DNA of 64,000 nucleotides from Candidatus Manganitrophus morganii (GCA_021651055.1 JAJHOH010000001.1:3224001-3288000), one strand, 5' to 3'; counted from the stretch's first letter, positions 8,763 to 18,407 are shown. Numbers and translations: made by a program. Notes: generated by a model from the sequence alone, not told the origin.

Positions 8763-9008
8763 CTACCAGGCGATGACCCGGTCATATTCGATGATGAGCC
8801 GGGCGATATCGTTATAGTCGACCGGACGGAAAGCGCGTTCAATCCCTCGGGCATTCAGGTCTTCTCGGCAGGCATACGTTTCCACCGGAAAGACCCCCTT
8901 TGTCAGGACCGCGTCCTGAATCAAGAGGACGGCGGCCCGGGGGTCGCTTTGAATCGCCTCGAAGGCGAGGGGATCGATCGTCTTTCGAAGGATGTGCAGG
9001 GTCTTCAT
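8763..9008 (-). CDS. DsrH/TusB-like protein (81 aa)
   Basis: A small protein of the DsrH/TusB family, the third subunit of the DsrEFH (TusBCD) sulfur-relay heterohexamer. The start MKTLHILRKTIDPLAFEAI and the pattern LLIQDAV...GVFPVETYACREDLNARGI match DsrH-like folds, including a cysteine at the usual central position. Its ATG overlaps the stop of the DsrF-like gene by four bases (ATGA), so translation is coupled. The trio may accept persulfide sulfur in the cytosol. No dsrC or tusE, dsrAB or tusA is visible nearby, so the biochemical pathway is open. Confidence 0.75.
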   Translation of the reverse strand: MKTLHILRKTIDPLAFEAIQSDPRAAVLLIQDAVLTKGVFPVETYACREDLNARGIERAFRPVDYNDIARLIIEYDRVIAW

Positions 9009-9352
9009 CGAAACGGAATCACCACCTCGGCGGCTGAGACGAGTTGAAAGGCCTCTTGATACGAGATCCGTTTTACCCCTTCCGGAAGTGATTGCACCCC
9101 GCGATCGGCCAGCGCCCCCGCTTCGGCATAGAGCCGAACGCGGACCTTCGGGAAGTATTCAAGATAGGTTTGGATCGACGGCTGTCCGATCATCTCCGCT
9201 TTCAGCGGCAGCAGATTGAAGACGCCGTCTCCCATCAACAGAAGCGACACTTCATTGTCGGCGAGCGAAAGACCCATCGTCATCCGAAACCCCTCGCTGC
9301 TTCGAAGGGTGTTGAACGGGCCGTCTTGAACGAGGACGAGGATCTTCTTCAT
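9005..9352 (-). CDS. DsrF/TusC-like protein (115 aa)
   Basis: The second gene of the trio. The sequence MKKILVLVQDGPFNTLRSSE, then GLSLADNEVSLLLMGDGVFN, fits the DsrE/F alpha-beta fold with the MGDGV loop. It lacks a cysteine at the DsrE active-site position, as DsrF-type subunits often do. It lies three bases downstream of the DsrE-like gene and overlaps the next by four, which indicates one transcript. A structural subunit of a DsrEFH-type complex is the likely role. Confidence 0.78.
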   Translation of the reverse strand: MKKILVLVQDGPFNTLRSSEGFRMTMGLSLADNEVSLLLMGDGVFNLLPLKAEMIGQPSIQTYLEYFPKVRVRLYAEAGALADRGVQSLPEGVKRISYQEAFQLVSAAEVVIPFR

Positions 9353-9355
9353 GAA

Positions 9356-9724
9356 TCAGGCTCCGAAGGCGAGGAATCGATCCGACCCGGCGACGATCCG
9401 GGAGAGCGCATGCTGCGAAAGCCAGCCGATCCCGGAGACCGCATCGGCCTCGAAGATCCCCCGCCCCTCCGCAGACTGTGTGCAGAGGGAGACGGCCAAT
9501 CCCTCCTTCATCAGCTTTTCAAGATGCGCGGAGGGGCTGTTCGGCAGGTCGATCCGGACGATGTGATAAATCCCATCATCCATCAGAAAAAGGGAGACCC
9601 GGTGTCCCGCGGCAAGCAATTCCTCGATCAGCCGGAAAACAGTATGACGGTTCTGATGTTCCGGGCTGGTCGTCATCAAAAACCCAATGGCCAGTTGCCG
9701 TTTATCGATGGGATGATTTTCCAT
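9356..9724 (-). CDS. DsrE/TusD-like protein (122 aa)
   Basis: The first gene of a three-gene operon. The fold signature is IGFLMTTSPEHQNRHTVFRL...HRVSLFLMDDGIYH, and a single central cysteine (AVSLCTQSAEGRGI) sits at the persulfide-carrying position of DsrE/TusD. Together with its two neighbours it should form a DsrEFH-like sulfur-transfer complex acting in the cytosol, in either sulfur oxidation or tRNA thiolation. The absence of other dsr or tus genes in the window means the process cannot be assigned. Confidence 0.8.
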   Translation of the reverse strand: MENHPIDKRQLAIGFLMTTSPEHQNRHTVFRLIEELLAAGHRVSLFLMDDGIYHIVRIDLPNSPSAHLEKLMKEGLAVSLCTQSAEGRGIFEADAVSGIGWLSQHALSRIVAGSDRFLAFGA

Positions 9725-9788
9725 GGAAGTAGAAAAGTTTTATCACGGAGAGGGGGGGAAGTCAACGCGGCGTTCCGCTTCAAACATC

Positions 9789-9817
9789 TTGACATAAACC
9801 AAATGAAATCCTTTAAT
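9789..9817 (+). promoter_or_regulatory. Sigma-70-type promoter for the peptidase fusion gene
   Basis: TTGACA at 9789-9794, a 17-base spacer, then TTTAAT at 9812-9817. This is 30 bases upstream of the ATG at 9848, with a TTGGAG site in between. Confidence 0.7.
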
Positions 9818-9847
9818 GTTGGGAGGGACTTTCTTTGGAGACAATCA

Positions 9848-12800
9848 ATGAAACGCTGTGGATACCTCATTTTTGCTTTACTTGTCCTGATTCTGATCCC
9901 TGCCTCCCTCCGCGCCCAGGTCCACCACGAAATCAAAATCACCCTCCACCCCGAAGCGCACCGGATTGACGTCGAGGATCGGATCACCCTGCCGGAAGAG
10001 CGGGTCCCGTCCGGCGGTGAAATTCCCTTTCTCCTTCACGAAGGTCTCGCCCCCGCCTCCTCTACATCGGGGGTCGAGATCGTCCGGGCCGAGAAACCGT
10101 CCAAAGAGATGCTCGGCGTCGATCCGGAGGAGATCGGCATGAAGCTTCCGATGGAAGAGTACCGCGTCGTCTTCCCCGACGGGAAACGGGAGTTCGTCCT
10201 GAAATATCAGGGGATCATCGACCATCCGGAAGAAGCGGGGGAGGAGTATGCCCGGAGTTTCGGCGAGACGCCGGGAGCCCTCTCCTCGGAGGGGGTCTAT
10301 CTGGCCGGGTCGACTTTCTGGTACCCCTGGTTCGACGGGGGCCGGATCACCTTTACGGTCGAGGTTCAATCCCCGAAGGGATGGGAGGTGATCAGCCAGG
10401 GGGAGCGGAAGAACCATCAGCGGGACGAAAGCGGGAGCGCGGTCCGCTGGGAGTCGCCCGAGCCGCAGGAGGAGATCTTTCTCGTCGGCGGGCCGCTGAC
10501 CGAGTACCGCAAAGCCGGCCCGGTCGAAGCGATGGCCTTTCTCCGGAAGCCCGATCCGGAGTTGGCCGAAAAATATCTCGGGGTGACGGGGCAGTATATC
10601 GAGATGTACCAAAAGTTGATCGGTCCCTATCCGTACAAGAAGTTCGCCCTGGTCGAGAACTATTGGGAGACCGGTTACGGGATGCCGTCGTTCACGCTGC
10701 TCGGCTCGCAGGTGATCCGCCTGCCGTTCATTCTCCACTCTTCTTATCCGCACGAAATCCTCCACAATTGGTGGGGCAATGGCGTCTACGTCGATTTTCA
10801 GAGCGGCAACTGGAGCGAGGGGCTGACCGCTTACCTGGCCGATCATCTCATTTCGGAGCAGCGGGGCGGGGGAGCGCAAGCGCGGCGGGCGTCGCTTCAG
10901 AAGTACGCCGACTATGTCGCGGAGGGGAAAGATTTTCCGCTGACCGCCTTCCGCGGCCGTCACAGCGCGGCGAGCGAAGCGGTCGGCTACGGCAAGACGC
11001 TGATGCTCTTTCACATGCTCCGCCGGAAGCTGGGGGACGATCTCTTCGTCCGCGCCCTTCAGAAATTTTATCGCGACCACCGGTTCAAGCGGGCCGGGTT
11101 TGCCGACCTGCAGCGGGCTTTTTCCGCCGCCGCGGGAAAAGATCTTCAAGCCGAGTTCGACCAGTGGGTGACGCGGGCCGGGGCGCCGGCCCTCCGCGTC
11201 GGCGAGACGACGGCGAAGGAGGAGGAGAACGGTTTCCTCCTGACCGTGACGTTGGAGCAGATCCAGGCCGGTCCGCCCTACCGATTGAGCGTCCCGATCG
11301 CCGTCACCTTGGAGGGTCAAGAGAGGGTCCATCCGATCACCGTCGACATGGACGCGAAGCAGCAGACCTTTTCGCTCTCTCTCCCGGCCCGGCCGCTTCG
11401 ATTCGACATCGATCCGGAGTTCGACCTCTTCCGGCGGCTCGATCGGAACGAAATTCCCCCCGCTCTCTCATTTGCCTTCGGGGCGGAGAAGGGGTTGATG
11501 ATCCTCCCGTCGTCGGAGTCGAAAGAGCTGCTCGAGGGGTATCGTCGATTGGCCGAGGCCTGGAGTAAGACACAGTCGGCAGAAATCGAGATCAAACTCG
11601 ACAGCGAGCTCGAGGCCCTTCCCTCCGACCGGGCGGTCTGGATCCTCGGCTGGAACAACCGATTTAAAATGACGATGATCGGCGCCCTCGCCGACTACCA
11701 TTTGGAGATCAGCGGGGTTCAACCGAAAGAGGGAGCCGACGTCGAGCGGTCGCGGTTGAAGGTCAGCAATGTCACGATCCCACTCCAGAATCACAGCCTC
11801 GTCTTCACCACGCGGCATCCGGCCAATCCGGCGAGATCGCTCTCCTGGATCGCGACCGACCGGCCCGACGCCCTTCCGGGCCTGGCGCGAAAGCTTCCCC
11901 ACTACGGTCCTTACAGTTATCTCGCATTCGAGGGGGAGGAGCCGACCAACGTGGTCAAGGGGCAGTGGCCGGTGATCCACTCCCCGATGACCCTCTATCC
12001 CCTGAACAGCCGGGGGGAGCGGGTTGAAATCGACCGCGCGACCCTCCCCCCCCGGCAGGCGCTGGCGACCCTTCCCGCCGTTTTCTCCGATGCGAGGATG
12101 ATGGAGGATATCCGGTTCCTTTCCGCGGAGACGTTGCGGGGCCGCGGGTTTGGAAGCCCGGAGCTCGATCAGGCGGCGGAGTACATTGCAGACCAATTCC
12201 GCAAGGCCGGTTTGAAACCGGGGGGCGATTTGGAAGGAAGCTATTTCCAGAGCTGGAAAGAGCGAGGGGGGGATCCGGAGCAAGAGACCATGTTGAAGAA
12301 TGTCATCGGCATCCTTCCCGGGAGCAGGCCGGAGTGGGCCGGTCAGAGTGTTGTGGTCGGGGCTCACTACGATCATCTTGGCGAGGGGTGGCCCGACATC
12401 CACCAAGGGGATAAGGGAAAGGTCCACCCCGGCGCCGACGACAACGCGAGCGGCGTGGCGATTCTGCTGGAACTGGCGCGGGTCTTGGCAAAGGAGAAAC
12501 CGCCCGAGCGGACGGTGATCTTCGTCGCTTTTTCCGGCGAGGAGGCGGGACGCCGGGGGTCGAAGCGCTTCGTCGCCCATTCCAAAAACTTCCCGCCGGA
12601 GAAGATGATGGGGATGGTGAATCTCGATGCGGTCGGCCGGCTCGGACAAAATAAGCTCCTTGTCTTCGGGACCGGCTCGGCCGAAGAGTGGATTCATCTC
12701 TTCAACGGGGTCGGTTTTGTCACCGGGGTGCCGATTCAGTCGGCTCAGAAAGATCTCGGGACGAGCGACCAGGTCAGCTTCGCCGATGCCGGCGTCCCGG

Positions 12801-13261
12801 CGATCCAGCTCAACAGCGGTCCGAATCTCGATTACCATCGTCCCTCCGACACCGCCGACAAGATCGATCAGGCGGGCTTGATCAAGGTCGCCTCGGTCCT
12901 CAAGGAGGCGATCGCCTACCTGACCACCCGGCCCGGTTCGCTCACTTCTCTCCTCCCGCAGCGGCGCGCCGGGGAGCCGCCGGTCCCGGCTCCCGGACGG
13001 AAGGTCAGTCTCGGGACGATCCCCGACTTCGGTGATCAGGGAAAAGGGATCTTGCTGGAAGGGATCATCCCCGGCTCCCCCGCCGACCAAGCGGGGCTTC
13101 AAAAGGGGGACCGGATCGTCCGGATCGGCGCCGTCCCGATGACGAACCTCCGCGATTTTTCCGAATTCCTCAAGACGCTCCATCCGGGAGATCGGATCTC
13201 GATCTTTTTCCTTCGCGACGGAAAAGAGGAGATTGCCGAAGCAACCGTGAAAGAGCGATAG
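9848..13261 (+). CDS. Secreted M1-like / M28 metallopeptidase fusion with C-terminal PDZ domain (1137 aa)
   Basis: The start is ATG 9848, chosen for the TTGGAG site and the signal peptide MKRCGYLIFALLVLILIPAS. Domain order: an M1-type gluzincin domain at about residues 25-400 with H302-E-I-L-H306 and E324 in the WSEGLTAYL helix; a linker of about 300 residues; an M28 aminopeptidase domain at about 750-1020 with H840 (GAHYDHLG), GADDNASG, FSGEEAGRRGSKRF, a NLDAVGR strand and LDYHRPSDTAD; then a PDZ domain at about 1040-1135 (IPGSPADQAGLQKGDRIVRI). Both metal sites look intact. M1 and M28 enzymes each remove N-terminal residues, so the fusion may be a periplasmic or secreted peptide scavenger. 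The linker contains no motif I recognise. Confidence 0.9.
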   Translation: MKRCGYLIFALLVLILIPASLRAQVHHEIKITLHPEAHRIDVEDRITLPEERVPSGGEIPFLLHEGLAPASSTSGVEIVRAEKPSKEMLGVDPEEIGMKLPMEEYRVVFPDGKREFVLKYQGIIDHPEEAGEEYARSFGETPGALSSEGVYLAGSTFWYPWFDGGRITFTVEVQSPKGWEVISQGERKNHQRDESGSAVRWESPEPQEEIFLVGGPLTEYRKAGPVEAMAFLRKPDPELAEKYLGVTGQYIEMYQKLIGPYPYKKFALVENYWETGYGMPSFTLLGSQVIRLPFILHSSYPHEILHNWWGNGVYVDFQSGNWSEGLTAYLADHLISEQRGGGAQARRASLQKYADYVAEGKDFPLTAFRGRHSAASEAVGYGKTLMLFHMLRRKLGDDLFVRALQKFYRDHRFKRAGFADLQRAFSAAAGKDLQAEFDQWVTRAGAPALRVGETTAKEEENGFLLTVTLEQIQAGPPYRLSVPIAVTLEGQERVHPITVDMDAKQQTFSLSLPARPLRFDIDPEFDLFRRLDRNEIPPALSFAFGAEKGLMILPSSESKELLEGYRRLAEAWSKTQSAEIEIKLDSELEALPSDRAVWILGWNNRFKMTMIGALADYHLEISGVQPKEGADVERSRLKVSNVTIPLQNHSLVFTTRHPANPARSLSWIATDRPDALPGLARKLPHYGPYSYLAFEGEEPTNVVKGQWPVIHSPMTLYPLNSRGERVEIDRATLPPRQALATLPAVFSDARMMEDIRFLSAETLRGRGFGSPELDQAAEYIADQFRKAGLKPGGDLEGSYFQSWKERGGDPEQETMLKNVIGILPGSRPEWAGQSVVVGAHYDHLGEGWPDIHQGDKGKVHPGADDNASGVAILLELARVLAKEKPPERTVIFVAFSGEEAGRRGSKRFVAHSKNFPPEKMMGMVNLDAVGRLGQNKLLVFGTGSAEEWIHLFNGVGFVTGVPIQSAQKDLGTSDQVSFADAGVPAIQLNSGPNLDYHRPSDTADKIDQAGLIKVASVLKEAIAYLTTRPGSLTSLLPQRRAGEPPVPAPGRKVSLGTIPDFGDQGKGILLEGIIPGSPADQAGLQKGDRIVRIGAVPMTNLRDFSEFLKTLHPGDRISIFFLRDGKEEIAEATVKER

Positions 13262-13494
13262 GGAGCGCGTCGCCGGTCGATTCCGGCGCCGGCCCAATGC
13301 GGCGCGCACCGTTTGGGATCGGATTCCGTCCAGATTGGCCAGGAATGCGCTTGTGAAAGCGCGCCTTCCTGGCACTCCTTCGGCAATGGACCTCTTACAA
13401 CGCTGTGCCGACGCCTCCATCGACCGGCGACGCTGGAGGTGGAGAGAAAAGAAATCGATCCCTCTACACTCCTTTCCCGTGGCACATCCACGCG

Positions 13495-13523
13495 TTGACC
13501 CAACCGAAGGCACATGATAAAAT
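13495..13523 (+). promoter_or_regulatory. Sigma-70-type promoter for uvrA
   Basis: TTGACC at 13495-13500, a 17-base spacer, then TAAAAT at 13518-13523. No LexA-like box is evident around it. Confidence 0.6.
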
Positions 13524-13544
13524 CGCTGGTTCGAATTATTCAAT

Positions 13545-13571
13545 GTAGGGGCGAACCTTGTGTTCGCCCTC
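13545..13571. repeat. Short palindromic repeat in the uvrA leader
   Basis: GGGGCGAAC / GTTCGCCC with a CTTGT loop, preceded by GTA. It is the same family as the element at 7490-7551, in single-hairpin form. It lies between the promoter and the start codon, so it would be transcribed as a leader hairpin. Confidence 0.6.
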
Positions 13572-13583
13572 TTATAGGATTTT

Positions 13584-16403
13584 ATGAAAGACCAAAAAAT
13601 CGTCATCAAAGGGGCGCGGGAGCACAACCTCAAGAACATCGATCTGGAAATTCCGCGCGATCAGCTTGTGGTAATCACGGGACTTTCCGGCTCGGGGAAG
13701 TCGTCGCTCGCCTTCGACACGATCTATGCCGAGGGGCAGAGGCGCTATGTGGAATCTCTCTCGGCCTATGCCCGGCAGTTTTTGGAGCAGATGGACAAGC
13801 CCGACGTCGATACGATCGAAGGGCTCTCTCCGGCGATTTCGATCGAGCAGAAGACAACGAGCAAGAACCCCCGCTCCACCGTCGGAACGGTCACGGAGAT
13901 CTACGACTACTTCCGGCTTCTCTTCGCCCGGATCGGCCGGCCTTTCTGCTTCAAGTGCGGCAAGGAGATCACCGCTCAGACGATCCAGCAGATGGTCGAC
14001 ACCGTCATGCAGTTTCCGAAGGGGGAGAAGATCCAGATCCTCGCCCCCATTGTCCGGGGGAGGAAGGGGGAGTATAAAAAAGAGCTTCTCGCCATCCGCC
14101 AGAAGGGGTTTGTCCGGGTCCGGATCGATAGGAAGATGATCGATCTCTCTCAGGAAGAGCACCCGATCCAGGACAAAAACAAGAAACATACGATCGAGGT
14201 GGTGGTCGACCGTTTGGTCGTCAAAGAAGGGCTGGAGCGGCGGCTCGCCGATTCGTTGGAATTGGCGGCCAAAATGGGGGAGGGGATCGTCTTTCTCCTT
14301 AAGGACAAAGAAGAGATCCTCTTCTCCGAGCACCTTGCCTGCGTCGATTGCGGGGTGAGCTACCCGGAGATCGAGCCGCGCATCTTCTCGTTCAACTCGC
14401 CGCATGGGGCCTGTTCCTCCTGCGACGGCCTCGGCACCACCCTTGACATCGACCCCGACCGGGTCATTTCCAACAAGCAGCTCTCCATCCGCGAAGGGGC
14501 GATCCGTCCCTGGGAGCGGCGCAGCTCGATGTTTTATTATCAAATGCTCGAAGCGCTCGCCGAGCACTACAACTTCGACCTGCGCGCCCCCTTCCAGGAG
14601 CTCGCTCCCGACCATCAGAAGATCCTTCTCTACGGCTCCGGCACGGACGAGATCCGCTTCTACTATGAAAAAGACGGGCGCCGCGAGTTTTTCCGCCGGC
14701 CGTTCGAAGGGGTGATCCGCAACCTCGAGCGCCGTTACAAGGAGACCGACTCTTCCTATATCCGGGCCGAAATCGAAGAGTTCATGGGGATGAATCCCTG
14801 CCCTGCCTGCAAAGGAAATCGCCTCAAGCCGGAGAGTCTCGCCATCAAGATCGGCGCCAAGTCGATCGCCGAGATCACGACATTCTCCATCCAGGAGGCG
14901 CTTCAATTCATCCTCGATCTGCAGCTGACCGAAAAGGAGCGGGTCATCGCCCAGCGAATCTTGAAAGAGATCCGGGACCGGCTTGGCTTTCTGGCCAATG
15001 TCGGTGTCGAATACCTCACCCTCGATCGGGCGGCGGGGACCCTCTCCGGCGGGGAGGGGCAGCGGATCCGCCTGGCGACACAGATCGGCTCGTCGCTCGT
15101 CGGCGTCCTTTATATTCTCGACGAGCCGAGCATCGGGCTCCACCAGCGGGACAACGTCCGGCTGCTGAACACCCTACGCCGCCTGCGCGACCTGGGGAAT
15201 ACCGTGCTGGTCGTCGAGCACGACCAGGAGACGATCGAGACGGCCGATTGGGTCATCGACATGGGACCGGCCGCCGGAATTCATGGCGGGGAGATCATCG
15301 CGCAGGGGACGCCGAAAGAGATCCTCGCCCACCCCCGCTCTCTGACCGGGAAGTATCTCTCCGGGGAGCGGTCGATTTCGCTGCCGCCGCGCCGCCGAGA
15401 GGCGAAGGGGTTTTTGAAAATCAAGGGAGCGACCGAGAATAATCTCAAGAACATCGAGGTCGAGATTCCGTTAGGGCTCCTCACCTGCGTGACCGGCGTC
15501 TCCGGGTCGGGCAAATCGACGTTGGTCCTGGAGGTTCTTTACAAAAACCTGGCGCAGAAGATCTATCGAAGCAGCGAGCGGCCGGGGAGCTGCCGTGGAA
15601 TCGACGGGATGGATCAGATCGACAAGGTGATCCACATCGATCAGTCGCCGATCGGGCGGACCCCCCGTTCGAATCCTGCGACCTACACCGGTGTGTTCAC
15701 TTTTGTCCGTGATCTTTTCACCCAGCTCCCCGAGTCGCGGATGCGCGGCTATAAGTCGGGACGTTACTCGTTCAATGTCAAAGGGGGCCGTTGCGAAGCG
15801 TGCCAGGGGGATGGGGTGATCAAGATCGAGATGCACTTCCTCCCCGATATTTACGTGACCTGCGAAGTCTGCAGCGGGAAGCGGTATAACCGGGAGACCC
15901 TCGACATCCTCTACAGGGGGAAGAGCATCGCCGATGTCCTCGACATGACGGTCGAAGGGGCCTTGGATTTTTTCCAGGCGATCCCCTCGATCAAGAGCAA
16001 GCTCCTCACCCTTCAGGAGGTCGGTCTCGGCTATGTCAAGCTGGGGCAATCGGCGACGACCCTCTCGGGCGGGGAGGCGCAACGGGTGAAACTTTCCAAG
16101 GAGCTCTCCAAACGTCCCACCGGAAAGACCCTCTATATCTTGGACGAGCCGACGACCGGCCTTCACTTTGCCGACATTCAACGGTTGCTCGATGTTTTGA
16201 ACCGTTTTGCAGAATCGGGGAATACCGTCGTCGTCATCGAGCATAATCTCGATGTGATCCGAAACGCCGACTGGGTGATTGACCTCGGTCCGGAGGGGGG
16301 AACGGGGGGTGGGGAGGTCGTCGCGACCGGCGTTCCGGAGAAGGTGGCCCAGGTAGAACAATCTTATACGGGACAATTTCTACGGAAGATGCTGAAATCA
16401 TAG
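13584..16403 (+). CDS. uvrA: Excinuclease ABC subunit A
   Basis: UvrA is the damage-recognition ATPase of nucleotide excision repair; it loads UvrB onto distorted DNA. All landmarks are present in 939 residues. The N-terminus gives Walker A GLSGSGKS at about 33-40. The first zinc module has CVDCG...CSSC. ABC signature [14 protein letters not shown] is followed by [11 protein letters not shown]. The second Walker A is GVSGSGKST, the second zinc module is CEACQGDG...[10 protein letters not shown], and the last signature is [18 protein letters not shown]. Length matches the family. It is transcribed alone, with its own promoter and a strong terminator. No sign of truncation or recombination. Confidence 0.98.
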   Translation: MKDQKIVIKGAREHNLKNIDLEIPRDQLVVITGLSGSGKSSLAFDTIYAEGQRRYVESLSAYARQFLEQMDKPDVDTIEGLSPAISIEQKTTSKNPRSTVGTVTEIYDYFRLLFARIGRPFCFKCGKEITAQTIQQMVDTVMQFPKGEKIQILAPIVRGRKGEYKKELLAIRQKGFVRVRIDRKMIDLSQEEHPIQDKNKKHTIEVVVDRLVVKEGLERRLADSLELAAKMGEGIVFLLKDKEEILFSEHLACVDCGVSYPEIEPRIFSFNSPHGACSSCDGLGTTLDIDPDRVISNKQLSIREGAIRPWERRSSMFYYQMLEALAEHYNFDLRAPFQELAPDHQKILLYGSGTDEIRFYYEKDGRREFFRRPFEGVIRNLERRYKETDSSYIRAEIEEFMGMNPCPACKGNRLKPESLAIKIGAKSIAEITTFSIQEALQFILDLQLTEKERVIAQRILKEIRDRLGFLANVGVEYLTLDRAAGTLSGGEGQRIRLATQIGSSLVGVLYILDEPSIGLHQRDNVRLLNTLRRLRDLGNTVLVVEHDQETIETADWVIDMGPAAGIHGGEIIAQGTPKEILAHPRSLTGKYLSGERSISLPPRRREAKGFLKIKGATENNLKNIEVEIPLGLLTCVTGVSGSGKSTLVLEVLYKNLAQKIYRSSERPGSCRGIDGMDQIDKVIHIDQSPIGRTPRSNPATYTGVFTFVRDLFTQLPESRMRGYKSGRYSFNVKGGRCEACQGDGVIKIEMHFLPDIYVTCEVCSGKRYNRETLDILYRGKSIADVLDMTVEGALDFFQAIPSIKSKLLTLQEVGLGYVKLGQSATTLSGGEAQRVKLSKELSKRPTGKTLYILDEPTTGLHFADIQRLLDVLNRFAESGNTVVVIEHNLDVIRNADWVIDLGPEGGTGGGEVVATGVPEKVAQVEQSYTGQFLRKMLKS

Positions 16404-16426
16404 AATATCGGTGAAGAATCAGAGGG

Positions 16427-16463
16427 AAAGAGGGGCACGGCGGCGCCGTGCCCCTCTTTTTTT
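16427..16463 (+). terminator. Rho-independent terminator after uvrA
   Basis: Perfect 15-bp inverted repeat (AAAGAGGGGCACGGC / GCCGTGCCCCTCTTT), loop GGC, then a run of T. It ends the uvrA transcript. Confidence 0.93.
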
Positions 16464-16553
16464 GTCAAGAATTTCTTGAATTCAGACCCGGAGATAGGTT
16501 ATAAAGGACAATTGCAACCTTTTTTAAATCAGAACATTCTACAGGGGGATCGG

Positions 16554-18338
16554 ATGGTGACAGATTTGGAAGCGAAGCTTGACCCGGCCAAGACGCCGGA
16601 TGCCGTGCGGCAATCGACCGTGGAGAAACTCGTATATAGCACCACGGCGCCGGATCCGAAGATCGTGTCTGTCCTGATACCGATCGTACAAAAAGAGCCG
16701 GTACAGTGGATTCAGAGACTCGAAATGCGGCTCCTCAAGCGGCTTCCTTTCAATCCTGAAACCATCGGCTCGATTGCCTCCCTCCTCTCGGCTCCCCAGA
16801 AAGAGATTCGTCTGGAAACGGCGATCCTTCTGAGAAACATGATCATCCAGCTGGTGACGGAAAAGAAAAAAGACGATCGGAAACTTTTTGAAGAGAAGCT
16901 GCGCGACCTGCTGGTGACGCGCCTCCGGGCCGAAGGGGACGGACACAATCCGGTTTGGATCGAGCTTTACAAGACATTGAGCTACTTCTCTCACGATAAC
17001 GCAACCAATACCGTTCTCATCGAGATGCTCCCGAAAGGGGGCGAGGAAGCCCTGCTCTTCTTCGCGCAGTATATCCAGGGAAAATATCCGCCGGCGGGCC
17101 TCGAGACCCTCTTGGCCGGTGCGGTCTCCTCCAAAGGAGATGACACCGTCATCCACACCATGAGGGCGCTGATCCAGGTCCTTCCGAAAGAGGGCCCTGC
17201 GGTCGGTTATCCGAGCACCGAGGCGGTCATCCGCGCCTTGCTGGTGGGGCTGAAGAGCCTGAGTGAGAACATTCGGAAAGAGGCGGCGATCGCCCTCGCT
17301 TCCCGCGCCAAGGTGGCCCGGAAGGAGAAGCAGTCGATTCCGCTTGAAGAGGAGGTCTGGGAGGCGCTCTTCAATCTCTATCAGACGCGGCTTCCTTCCA
17401 CCACCGCTGTTGACAAAGATCAGGCCAGAGAAGGAATCCGTTATCTTCCGACCAGCGCCGCCCGGCTCGCGAAGCTCTTCGAATTGATGTATCGGGTCCA
17501 GGACGAGCTTCAAAAGCAGAATGTCGTCGGACTGATCGGAACCTTCAAGACTCCGGAAACCCGCGCCGAGCTGATCAAGATGGTGAAGGTGAATTTCACC
17601 GGGCTCCGTCTGGAGGCGCAGAAGACGACGATCGACGCCCTCTCCGGTTTTGTCCCCGACGAGGAGGTTGAGGCGGAGATGGAGAAGCTCCTTGAAGGGA
17701 AGGGGCTCCATGCCGACGTCCAGGCAAAACTGGCCGATAAACTTTTTTCCGAAATCCCGAGCCTCAAGCCCCGATTGCTCCGTTGGCTTCGCCTCGACGA
17801 CAAAAGCAAGCGGCCGGTGTTGGAGCGGTTTGATCTTCCGATGATGCATATCAAAGTCATCGAATCGGCGAAGAAGCTGCCGGGGGACGATGATATTTTC
17901 AAGAAGCTCTGGGAGTTGACGCCGCTTCTGATGATGAACGATGCGAAGGTGAAACTCCATGAGACCCTTCGAGAGTTCCCGCAAGCGGAGAGCGCCCTGC
18001 CGGAACCGCAGATCCTTCCGGCCGATCAGGTGGCGAAAACGCTCATTGCGCTGATCGAGCCGTTGAACAGTGCCCGGATCGTCTTCGACGGTTTTGCCCT
18101 TCCGGCGGAGTTCGGCGGGAGCAAAGAGTTGGAATTCGGGAACTTTCAGCAGGCGAAGGCGCAAGGGCTCGGAATCGGCGCGGCGCAGATGGGGAAGGAC
18201 TTTGTGAAGAAGATGATCGAGGATCTCTTTGCGGGGGACCTGGGTGATGTGGTTCCCGCCGGGGCGAAATTCAAGCTCACGCAGGAAGGAAACGGCCTCT
18301 TCACCCTGGCGGTCGCGACGGCTCCCGCAAAACATTAA
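16554..18338 (+). CDS. HEAT-like alpha-solenoid protein of unknown function (594 aa)
   Basis: The start is ATG 16554, eight bases after AGGGGG; an upstream in-frame ATG adds 26 residues and has no ribosome site. There is no signal peptide or membrane segment, so it is probably cytosolic. The sequence is a long series of paired helices with regularly spaced Leu/Ile/Val, for example MRLLKRLPFNPETIGSIASL and LLVGLKSLSENIRKEAAIAL, consistent with HEAT or armadillo-like repeats. The C-terminal 100 residues differ and are richer in glycine (FGGSKELEFGNFQQAKAQGL). Such proteins usually act as protein-binding scaffolds. No catalytic motif is seen. It stands alone between two terminators, so context does not help. 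Confidence 0.7.
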   Translation: MVTDLEAKLDPAKTPDAVRQSTVEKLVYSTTAPDPKIVSVLIPIVQKEPVQWIQRLEMRLLKRLPFNPETIGSIASLLSAPQKEIRLETAILLRNMIIQLVTEKKKDDRKLFEEKLRDLLVTRLRAEGDGHNPVWIELYKTLSYFSHDNATNTVLIEMLPKGGEEALLFFAQYIQGKYPPAGLETLLAGAVSSKGDDTVIHTMRALIQVLPKEGPAVGYPSTEAVIRALLVGLKSLSENIRKEAAIALASRAKVARKEKQSIPLEEEVWEALFNLYQTRLPSTTAVDKDQAREGIRYLPTSAARLAKLFELMYRVQDELQKQNVVGLIGTFKTPETRAELIKMVKVNFTGLRLEAQKTTIDALSGFVPDEEVEAEMEKLLEGKGLHADVQAKLADKLFSEIPSLKPRLLRWLRLDDKSKRPVLERFDLPMMHIKVIESAKKLPGDDDIFKKLWELTPLLMMNDAKVKLHETLREFPQAESALPEPQILPADQVAKTLIALIEPLNSARIVFDGFALPAEFGGSKELEFGNFQQAKAQGLGIGAAQMGKDFVKKMIEDLFAGDLGDVVPAGAKFKLTQEGNGLFTLAVATAPAKH

Positions 18339-18363
18339 ATTTGGATCGAAAAATTTGAATGAT

Positions 18364-18390
18364 GAAGGGCTCCAGAGATGGAGCCCTTTT
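18364..18390 (+). terminator. Rho-independent terminator
   Basis: GAAGGGCTCC / GGAGCCCTTTT with a six-base loop, ending in TTTT. It follows the HEAT-like gene and lies immediately before the AAAGGAG of the rhodanese gene. Confidence 0.8.
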
Positions 18391-18407
18391 CATTAAAGGA
18401 GTCACCC

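Larger units (their letters stand above)
13262..13583. other. Intergenic region upstream of uvrA
   Basis: About 320 bases. It holds a plausible promoter for uvrA and a small palindromic repeat just before its start. The first 230 bases contain no convincing gene. Short overlapping frames here (such as ones reading LCRRLH...LSRGTSTR) have no Shine-Dalgarno and look like non-coding repeat sequence. Confidence 0.5.

Noticed and set aside
11468-13639. Long minus-strand open frame (about 720 aa) opposite the peptidase fusion and uvrA start
   Set aside because: It is antisense to well-supported genes with full catalytic motifs; it has no Shine-Dalgarno or recognisable domain, and GC-rich codon bias explains its length.
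13572-15143. Minus-strand frame of about 520 aa opposite uvrA
   Set aside because: Antisense shadow of uvrA; the plus strand carries all UvrA motifs.
16539-18335. Minus-strand frame of about 600 aa opposite the HEAT-like gene
   Set aside because: The plus-strand frame has a ribosome site, hydrophobic helical periodicity and its own terminator; the antisense frame is rich in Arg, His and Pro with no motif.
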